In this document: in pieces, positions 6,331 to 6,530 of the stretch
How positions within the stretch are numbered: the stretch's first letter is position 1
Layout: the number at the start of each line of letters is the position of its first letter
Assembly (NCBI GenBank): GCA_023424235.1
Contig: JAFAEB010000256.1
Location: 1-6,530, forward strand
DNA length: 6,530 nt
From: Bacillota bacterium
GTDB lineage: Bacteria > Bacillota > Clostridia > Lachnospirales > Lachnospiraceae
Reading direction: 5' to 3'
Notes under the pieces: model-generated
Seen by the model: the letters and a program-made list of their open reading frames with translations, nothing else
Database searches by the model: none
Told to the model about the DNA's origin: nothing
Position numbers and translations under genes: made by a program

Positions 6331-6530
6331 TTAGGAGCAGTACTATAAGCCGAGTTCTGTATTAGATGATCTTCTATCTTTGCTACTTGTTACCAAAATA
6401 GCTCATTTGCTCATTCCGAAGGAATGTTATTCCAAAGGAATAATTGTGCAAACTGCGACCTACCCTAAAGCACGACGGGCCGCCGTATCGCTTTCAATTC
6501 GGTCTTGCTTCGAGTGGGGTTTACATAGCC
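6331..6530 (-). ncRNA. rnpB: RNase P RNA (type A), 3' part, 5' end outside window
   Basis: The catalytic RNA of ribonuclease P, which trims the 5' leader of tRNA precursors. On the minus strand the conserved segments occur in the right order. GUAAACCCCACUCGAAGCAA comes near the window edge. A P16/P17 stem follows: arms 6494-6490 and 6471-6467 enclose a P17 hairpin whose loop, GGCCC, matches the E. coli loop that pairs in P6. Next is GGGUAGGUCGC, then a hairpin with a GUAA tetraloop (about 6401-6381), and finally the universal ACAGAACUCGGCUUAU (6360-6345). The P16/P17 and P6-type pairing is the mark of type A, seen in Clostridia but not in most Bacilli. The exact 3' end is estimated: the UACUGCUCCUAA tail (to about 6331) should pair with the missing 5' end as P1. 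An intrinsic terminator follows directly. An extra nested double hairpin is described separately. Confidence 0.96.
6405..6453 (-). repeat. Nested twin hairpins inside the RNase P RNA
   Basis: Two adjacent hairpins of nearly the same sequence, at 6443-6427 (7-bp stem) and 6426-6412 (6-bp stem), share the core AUUCCUUYGGAAU with three-base loops. An outer stem formed by 6453-6448 (GUUUGC) and 6410-6405 (GCAAAU) encloses both. This makes a branched peripheral element between the conserved GGGUAGGUCGC and the GUAA-capped hairpin. The similarity suggests one arm arose by duplication of the other. Confidence 0.7.

Noticed and set aside
1..6530. CRISPR array, insertion sequence, tRNA gene or prophage attachment site
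   Set aside because: I saw no spaced direct repeats, transposase-like sequence, cloverleaf or terminal repeats on either strand.

Overview
The window is AT-rich DNA, and every gene in it lies on the minus strand, so transcription runs from high to low coordinates. Several things point to a low-GC Firmicute of the Clostridia, plausibly Lachnospiraceae-like: AT-rich codon use, strong AGGAGG-type ribosome binding sites, and an RNase P RNA of the type A architecture (Bacilli normally carry type B). No species can be named from the sequence alone.

Layout in the direction of transcription. (1) 6530-6331: the 3' part of rnpB (RNase P RNA), followed by its intrinsic terminator near 6321-6290. (2) 6279-6159: a regulatory stretch with a perfect 10-bp-arm palindrome, a sigma-A-like promoter, a 13-bp hairpin and a strong ribosome binding site. 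(3) 6158-5010: a standalone class II-like Fic protein (predicted AMPylator) with an N-terminal inhibitory motif and a C-terminal winged helix, closed by its own terminator at 4990-4961. (4) 4960-4832: a short leader with a weak promoter candidate and a small palindrome. (5) 4831-1: a tight operon of a VanR-like response regulator, a VanS-like sensor kinase (11-nt overlap, TTG start), a large membrane-anchored extracytoplasmic protein with a putative glutamine-amidotransferase-like fold (17-nt gap), and an ABC transporter ATPase (14-nt overlap, cut off by the window edge). A permease would be expected just beyond position 1.

How the genes may work together: the kinase and regulator probably sense an envelope condition and control their own operon. 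That operon encodes an ABC system with an unusual accessory membrane protein that has hundreds of residues outside the cell. The protein lacks cysteine entirely, so the amidotransferase-like part cannot act as a classical Cys-dependent enzyme and is more likely a binding or structural module. No vanHAX-type resistance genes are present, so the VanRS resemblance concerns signalling family only. The Fic gene has its own promoter and terminator signals and looks like an independent cassette between rnpB and the operon.

The most useful leads are the cysteine-free ABC-associated protein and its operon order, the paired palindrome and 5'-end hairpin of the fic gene, the Asn-to-Ile change in the Fic motif, and a nested twin hairpin in the RNase P RNA.
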